Below, in pieces: positions 60,022-64,000 of a stretch of 64,000 bases of DNA. Under the pieces are notes generated by a model. The model worked only from the letters and a program-made list of their open reading frames with translations. It was not told where the DNA came from and ran no database searches. The stretch is taken from assembly GCA_040388555.1 (NCBI GenBank), contig JAZKBP010000030.1, forward strand, positions 88,888-152,887, read 5' to 3'. The stretch comes from Telluria_A sp040388555. GTDB taxonomy: Bacteria > Pseudomonadota > Gammaproteobacteria > Burkholderiales > Burkholderiaceae_D. The translations under genes were made by a program, and so were the position numbers. Numbering within the stretch: the stretch's first letter is position 1; every line of letters begins with the position of its first letter.

Positions 60022-60483
60022 ATGATGACGATAGCCCTTGAAACCCCAAAACAGCCGGCCGTGATGGCCATGCTCGACCAGCTCGACGCCTATTGCGCCT
60101 CGCTCTATCCGGCCGAGAGCAACCACTTGATGGATGTCGACTCGCTTACCCGCAGCGACGTGGTGTTCCTGGTCGCGCGCGACGAACAGGGGCAGGCCGT
60201 TGGATGCGGCGCCTATGTCAACCGTGGCAGCTATGGCGAAGTCAAACGCATGTATGTCGATCCCGGCCAGCGTGGCAAGGGCACTGGCGGCCAGCTGCTG
60301 GCCGAGATCGCGCGGCGCGCGCAGGCTGCGGGCTTGCGCGAGCTGCGCCTTGAAACGGGCATCAGCCAGCCCGAGGCGATCGCCTTGTACGAGCGCGACG
60401 GCTTTGAGCGTTGCCCGCCCTTCGGCGACTATCAACCCGACCCGCTTAGCATCTTCATGGTCAAGACACTAGGCGGCGCATGA
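60022..60483 (+). CDS. GNAT-family N-acetyltransferase
   Basis: This 153-residue acetyltransferase has the acetyl-CoA-binding pattern VKRMYVDPGQRGKGTGGQLL (R/QxxGxG/A near residue 85) and the late GISQPEAIALYERDGFERCPPFG segment. It resembles the YsnE-like GNATs, but the acceptor is unknown. I chose the ATG giving MMTIALETPKQ because earlier frames run through the terminator hairpin. The next gene starts about 10 bases after its stop. Confidence 0.85.
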   Translation: MMTIALETPKQPAVMAMLDQLDAYCASLYPAESNHLMDVDSLTRSDVVFLVARDEQGQAVGCGAYVNRGSYGEVKRMYVDPGQRGKGTGGQLLAEIARRAQAAGLRELRLETGISQPEAIALYERDGFERCPPFGDYQPDPLSIFMVKTLGGA

Positions 60484-60493
60484 TGGCACATAC

Positions 60494-61387
60494 TTGGAGC
60501 GCGCTCTGAACCTGAGATCCGACAACGTGGGCAGCATCTACGCGATGCTCGTCGCGGTGGCCATGTTCTGCCTGATGGACACGGTGATGAAGCTGCTCAC
60601 GTCCACCTATCCGCCGATGCAGGTGGCGGCGCTGCGCGCGCTTACCTCGCTGCCGCTGGTGTGCGCCTATGTCGGCTGGCGCGGCGCGTTCCGCTCCGTG
60701 TTCAAGGTACGCTGGTCGCTGCACCTGCTGCGCGGCGCCCTTGGCATCGCGATGCTGGCCTTGTTTGCCTACGGCTTGAAGAAGCTCTCGCTGGCCGAGG
60801 CGTATTCGATTTTTTTCATCGCGCCGGCGCTGATCATGGCGCTGTCGGTGCTCGTTCTGAAGGAACGGGTCGACGCGGCGCGCTGGAGCGCGATCGTGCT
60901 CGGCCTGGTCGGCGTGCTGGTGGTGCTGCGCCCGAGCGGCGCCGGCTTCCTCACGCTTGGCGGGTTCGCGATCCTGGCGGCGGCCACCTTCTACGCCATT
61001 TCCGCTTTGGCCGGGCGCATCCTGTCGCGTACGGATCGCGGCGAACACATGGTGCTGTGGCTGATGATCATGATGGCGGTGGGCGCTTCCATCCTCGCCG
61101 CACCAAGCTGGGTGGCGCTGCGCGCGCAAGACGCGCTGCTCCTGTGCGCCCTGGCCACCACGGGTTTTTTCGGCCAGGTCGCTATCACGCGCGCCTTCAC
61201 GGTGGGCGACGCGTCGAGCATCGCGCCCTTCGAATACACGGCCCTGGCCTGGGGCGTGGCGCTCGACTGGATCTTATGGCGCACCTTGCCCGACCAGTAC
61301 ACGATCATCGGCGCGACCATCATCATCGCCAGCGGCGTGTATCTGGTGCGCCACGAGCAGGCCCACGCCAAGAGCGAGCGTCCCTAG
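60494..61387 (+). CDS. DMT-superfamily (EamA) permease
   Basis: This roughly 297-residue inner membrane transporter has about ten helices in two EamA repeats. Repeat features include AMFCLMDTVMKLLTSTYPPMQVAALRAL and LSLAEAYSIFFIAPALIMALSVLVLKERV in the first, and the equivalent PFEYTALAWGVALDWI in the second. It is probably an exporter of a small metabolite or amino acid. The start is uncertain: a TTG at 60494 gives the full frame, while a GTG at 60526 or an ATG at 60544 would still keep all helices. It follows the GNAT gene closely. Confidence 0.82.
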   Translation: MERALNLRSDNVGSIYAMLVAVAMFCLMDTVMKLLTSTYPPMQVAALRALTSLPLVCAYVGWRGAFRSVFKVRWSLHLLRGALGIAMLALFAYGLKKLSLAEAYSIFFIAPALIMALSVLVLKERVDAARWSAIVLGLVGVLVVLRPSGAGFLTLGGFAILAAATFYAISALAGRILSRTDRGEHMVLWLMIMMAVGASILAAPSWVALRAQDALLLCALATTGFFGQVAITRAFTVGDASSIAPFEYTALAWGVALDWILWRTLPDQYTIIGATIIIASGVYLVRHEQAHAKSERP

Positions 61388-61402
61388 CCGCCAGCGTCAA
61401 CT

Positions 61403-61411
61403 TGTTATAAT
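61403..61411 (+). promoter_or_regulatory. Extended -10 promoter at the lpxC start
   Basis: TGTTATAAT is a perfect extended -10 (TGnTATAAT). Its expected start site, about seven bases on, falls at or next to the lpxC ATG at 61418, so this promoter would give a leaderless or nearly leaderless message. No clear -35 is present. Confidence 0.55.
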
Positions 61412-61417
61412 CGAGCC

Positions 61418-62353
61418 ATGCTTAAACAGAGAACCGTCAAACAACTGATACGCACCACCGGCGTGGGCCTGCACTCGGGCACCAAGGTGGAGCTGACGCT
61501 GCGCCCGGCGGTGGCCGACACCGGCATCGTGTTTCGCCGTGTCGACCTCGACCCGGTGGTGGAATTTGCCGCCAGCGCGGACGTCGTCGGCGATACGCGC
61601 ATGGCGTCGGTGCTGGTGCGTGACGGCGCGCGCGTATCGACGGTCGAGCATTTGATGTCGGCCTGCGCCGGTCTTGGCATCGACAATCTGTACGTCGACG
61701 TCAGCGCCGAGGAAATCCCGATCATGGACGGCTCGGCGTCTTCCTTCGTGTTCCTGCTGCAGCAGGCCGGTGTGCAGGAGCAGGCGGCAGCCAAAAAATT
61801 CATCCGCGTGCTCAAGGATGTCGAGGTGCGCCACGGCAGCGGTGCATCCGAAAAGTGGGCGCGCCTGTCGCCGTACAACGGCTTCAAGCTCGACTTCTTC
61901 ATCGAATTTAACCACCCCGCGGTCGACGGCACCACGCAGCGCGCGCATGTCGACTTTGGCGACGTCTCTTACGTGCACGACGTGGCGCGCGCGCGCACCT
62001 TCGGCTTCATGCAGGACGTGGAAAGTTTGCGCGGCATGGGGCTGGCGCGCGGCGGCTCGCTCGAAAACGCGATTGTGATGGACGAGTACCGCATTCTCAA
62101 TTCGGACGGCTTGCGTTACGAGGATGAATTCGTGCGCCACAAGATCCTCGACGCGATTGGCGACCTGTACCTGGTCGGCCACCCTCTGCTGGCCAGCTAC
62201 GAAGCGCACAAGTCCGGCCACGCGCTCAACAACGAATTGCTGCGCGCCTTGCTAGCGCGCCCGGACGCTTACGAGATCGTCTCGTTCGCCACGCCCGGCA
62301 CTGCCCCGGACTCGTATGTGCGCCAAATGGCGCGCGAATGGGCGCTTACTTGA
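61418..62353 (+). CDS. lpxC: UDP-3-O-acyl-N-acetylglucosamine deacetylase LpxC
   Basis: LpxC catalyses the committed zinc-dependent step of lipid A synthesis. The 311-residue protein has the expected zinc ligands H78 (TVEHLMSA), H241 and D245 (RHKILDAIGDLYL), and the catalytic H268 in KSGHALNN. No strong ribosome site precedes the ATG. In many relatives lpxC lies close to ftsZ; here four genes separate them. No clear terminator follows. Confidence 0.97.
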   Translation: MLKQRTVKQLIRTTGVGLHSGTKVELTLRPAVADTGIVFRRVDLDPVVEFAASADVVGDTRMASVLVRDGARVSTVEHLMSACAGLGIDNLYVDVSAEEIPIMDGSASSFVFLLQQAGVQEQAAAKKFIRVLKDVEVRHGSGASEKWARLSPYNGFKLDFFIEFNHPAVDGTTQRAHVDFGDVSYVHDVARARTFGFMQDVESLRGMGLARGGSLENAIVMDEYRILNSDGLRYEDEFVRHKILDAIGDLYLVGHPLLASYEAHKSGHALNNELLRALLARPDAYEIVSFATPGTAPDSYVRQMAREWALT

Positions 62354-62436
62354 CCTGCGCTACCGCGTCTAGTCGTGCCGGCGCGAATGCAAAAACAAGG
62401 CCGTCGAGTCGATCAAGTTGAGTGATGGCGGGCGCG

Positions 62437-62718
62437 TCATGCCATGATTTCAGATATGAACTTGGCAAGATTAATGCTCAGTAGAAGCACCAGCATGCAC
62501 TGGAGCGGCCACCCATACATTCGAGATCGACCTATATAGCCGGTCCACGCCCACAGCGCATAGAAAATAGCAGGGACCACGCCCAATATGGCGGGGCCAA
62601 ATGATTGAGCATGCCAGATCCTGGTATCGAGCAGAAATCCGAGCGCGACGCAGAAAACGAGCGTTCGCATGGGAATGGTCATCAAGACGAGTTGCTTCAT
62701 CGGCGTGGATCGTAACAT
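62437..62718 (-). CDS. Small three-helix membrane protein, possible immunity protein
   Basis: This 93-residue protein is mostly hydrophobic, with three predicted helices (about 10-30, 40-60 and 70-88) and basic loops (GRSRMYG). I recognise no family. It lies on the same strand as, and about 290 bases downstream of, the double-glycine-leader protein gene. Small multi-helix membrane proteins in that position often give immunity to a bacteriocin, but this is only inference from context. A start at 62700 is also possible, and neither has a good ribosome site. Confidence 0.5.
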   Translation of the reverse strand: MLRSTPMKQLVLMTIPMRTLVFCVALGFLLDTRIWHAQSFGPAILGVVPAIFYALWAWTGYIGRSRMYGWPLQCMLVLLLSINLAKFISEIMA

Positions 62719-62897
62719 GGCATCGCGCGTAAATTCAATATTGCTCTTCTGGACAAAGTCGCGACTCGCTTTCGATAGCTTTTGGCAGGGAAAGTCGCGC
62801 CGCGTCTAGGACATCTTGATTTGTAGCGTGCATGAAGTGTCAAAGTAATTTACATGCAGACGCAATCGGCTTACTTCCTTCAATTTTCAATGCGCTG

Positions 62898-62927
62898 AAG
62901 TCCAGGCGCTTTGATACGCCTGGACTT
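62898..62927. repeat. Perfect 11-bp inverted repeat after the double-glycine-leader gene
   Basis: AAGTCCAGGCG and CGCCTGGACTT pair perfectly around an eight-base loop. It lies about 80 bases after the stop of the leader-peptide gene on the minus strand. No T-run follows on either strand, so its role as terminator is uncertain. The rest of the 287-base spacer shows no gene. Confidence 0.7.
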
Positions 62928-63005
62928 AGAAATTCATGTGTCTCCAAAGCATAGATCCAAGATCTAGCGATGGAAATAATTTCTAAGAAATCAACGAGAT
63001 GGGGG

Positions 63006-63476
63006 CTATACCACGTAATTGATAATTTCCTCTTCATCAAGGTTAAGACCACCTCCGCTACTGCCGCCATCATCCCCGCCGCATTCATAGCCGCCAGCAA
63101 AGGCGTCAAAATCTTCGCCATCATCAATCGAGGTTTGTGGATTTTGGTTTCTTTCCACTTGGCGATCAATTGCCCTGTCTCGTTCTGCTTCGCGTGCGGC
63201 TTCTTCCATCTTCGCTTTCGTCGCCGCGGTCGCTTCCGCCATGGCTTTGTTCGCCGCATCGGACGTGGCCTTCATCTCGGCATCTAAATTTGCGTTCAGT
63301 GTGTCAAACGTATAATTTATTAATTTATTGCCAAGTTCCAATGCGGTAAGAGGCAGCATCCATGGACCGAATTGTTTCGCAAGGCCTGGTGCCACGACTT
63401 CAGCGATCTTGGAGACATCCGTTGCGGTGCTGCCACCAGCGACCATTCGTACTTGCTTTATTGATAATTCTTTCAT
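63006..63476 (-). CDS. Double-glycine-leader protein, bacteriocin/microcin-like
   Basis: The 156-residue product begins MKELSIKQVRMVAGG, a textbook double-glycine leader cleaved by peptidase-containing ABC transporters during export of class II microcins and related peptides. The mature part would be about 141 residues. It has an Ala/Pro hydrophobic stretch (AEVVAPGLAKQFGPWMLPLTALELG), a charged Ala/Glu/Lys helix (about 65-105), and a Gly/Asp-rich end (YECGGDDGGSSGGG) finishing in acidic residues. It is larger than most microcins. AAGGG lies about 7 bases before this ATG; an ATG two codons earlier is too close to it. No transporter gene is in the window. Confidence 0.75.
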   Translation of the reverse strand: MKELSIKQVRMVAGGSTATDVSKIAEVVAPGLAKQFGPWMLPLTALELGNKLINYTFDTLNANLDAEMKATSDAANKAMAEATAATKAKMEEAAREAERDRAIDRQVERNQNPQTSIDDGEDFDAFAGGYECGGDDGGSSGGGLNLDEEEIINYVV

Positions 63477-63942
63477 TGGCATACCCTTATAAAAGTAAAA
63501 AATGCGCGCCACTTCCAGCTACGGGCAGCAGATCTTTATATATACATATAAATCATGTTGCATATATTTTAAAAATGCAAACAAGATCACTTACTTTACA
63601 TAATTTTAAGTTAAGTGTCAATGTGATATTGTTGCTCTGCATGGCGCGCCCTTAATGCTCGGCGCCGGTAACCGGGTGCTTAGTGGCGGTAGCTTAGGTC
63701 CAATCAAGAATGTTTGACTATGTGGTGCGAGGAACGCGTGTTCTTTTGGCGTGCTTTGCCTTAGCTGTGCGGAGGGTCTTGGCCTGCAGGCGTGAAACGA
63801 GAGGCTATGGCTTGCCGCGGTTCGCTTGTATCGAATCGGAGCTGTGCTCGAAACGGGAAAGTAGAATCAGCGGAAGTGCAATGGCAGGCTGGGCCAAACT
63901 GCTCATTGATTCCGCATCTTCCCTATAGGAAGGCGATATAGA
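63477..63942. other. AT-rich spacer right of the double-glycine gene
   Basis: Bases 63530-63645 are very AT-rich and probably hold the minus-strand promoter of the leader-peptide gene, with TATAAA/TATATA-like words. They include an inverted repeat TTGCAT (63558-63563) and ATGCAA (63575-63580). From about 63650 to 63942 the sequence is mixed, and I see no supported gene. Confidence 0.5.
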
Positions 63943-64000
63943 TGTCCCCGTTGGCCAGGCAAAATCCCCCACCTCTGGCCGGGTCAAATTCCCCCACCCC
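63943..64000. mobile_element. Probable insertion sequence end (IS21-like direct repeats)
   Basis: From TGTCCCC at 63943 the sequence shows two adjacent related units, TGGCCAGGCAAAATCCCCCA (from 63952) and TGGCCGGGTCAAATTCCCCC (from 63976). Multiple terminal direct repeats next to a TG end are typical of IS21-family transposase-binding ends. The element would extend beyond the right edge. No transposase is visible, so the family call is tentative. Confidence 0.5.

Noticed and set aside
62840..63259. A 139-codon minus-strand frame overlapping the double-glycine gene
   Set aside because: Its first half is a shadow of the leader-protein gene in another frame (Lys/Arg-rich), and its end reads through the inverted repeat.
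63710..63928. A 72-codon plus-strand frame beside the insertion-sequence end
   Set aside because: No ribosome site, no recognisable domain, and an unusual Arg/Cys-rich composition; it may be a remnant but cannot be supported.

Overview
The window is a high-GC chromosomal segment from a betaproteobacterium, most likely Burkholderiales and probably the Oxalobacteraceae (Massilia/Duganella/Janthinobacterium type). That placement is inferred from gene order (mutL-miaA beside queG/tsaE/amiC, ogt-xerD, a full dcw cluster, and nirBD-nasA with a phosphatase-kinase fusion) and from protein character, not from a database search. No rRNA, tRNA or CRISPR array was seen. A 10-base N run at 2742-2751 marks a scaffold join inside a very GC-rich inverted repeat.

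Layout. 1-9.7 kb: minus-strand housekeeping (miaA running off the left edge, mutL, a periplasmic cyclophilin), then dedA, an alpha carbonic anhydrase, a hexose-6-phosphate mutarotase, amiC-tsaE, and queG. 9.7-13.4 kb: a DctR/DctS-like two-component pair divergent from a TRAP substrate-binding protein that lacks its membrane subunits. 13.4-15.4 kb: a probable structured RNA with a strong terminator, ogt-xerD, and a small charged protein. 15.4-19.9 kb: an RND efflux pump and adaptor, followed by a 30-bp-period palindromic repeat. 20-29.8 kb: a PAS/GGDEF/EAL protein, two unrelated-looking EEP-family hydrolases, ybaK, plsY, a DsbA-like oxidoreductase, a LysR regulator, a YHS protein and tsaD. 29.8-38.6 kb: an assimilatory nitrate locus, with narK and a PP2C-Ser/Thr kinase fusion on one side and nirB-nirD-nasA on the other, transcribed from what look like back-to-back sigma-54 promoters. 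38.6-41 kb: two orphan low-GC genes, a VOC protein and a Lon-like AAA ATPase without a protease domain.

41.2-58.6 kb is a complete division and cell wall cluster (mraZ, rsmH, ftsL, ftsI, murE, murF, mraY, murD, ftsW, murG, murC, ddl, ftsQ, ftsA, ftsZ) behind a MraZ-box promoter. Most genes overlap by 1-4 bases, and the cluster ends in a nested terminator after ftsZ. lpxC follows only after acpH, a peroxiredoxin, a GNAT and a DMT-family permease. The right end (62.4-64 kb) is AT-richer. It carries a protein with a classic double-glycine secretion leader, a small three-helix membrane protein that could be its immunity partner, and at the edge direct repeats that look like the end of an insertion sequence. 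This is the best candidate for something undescribed.
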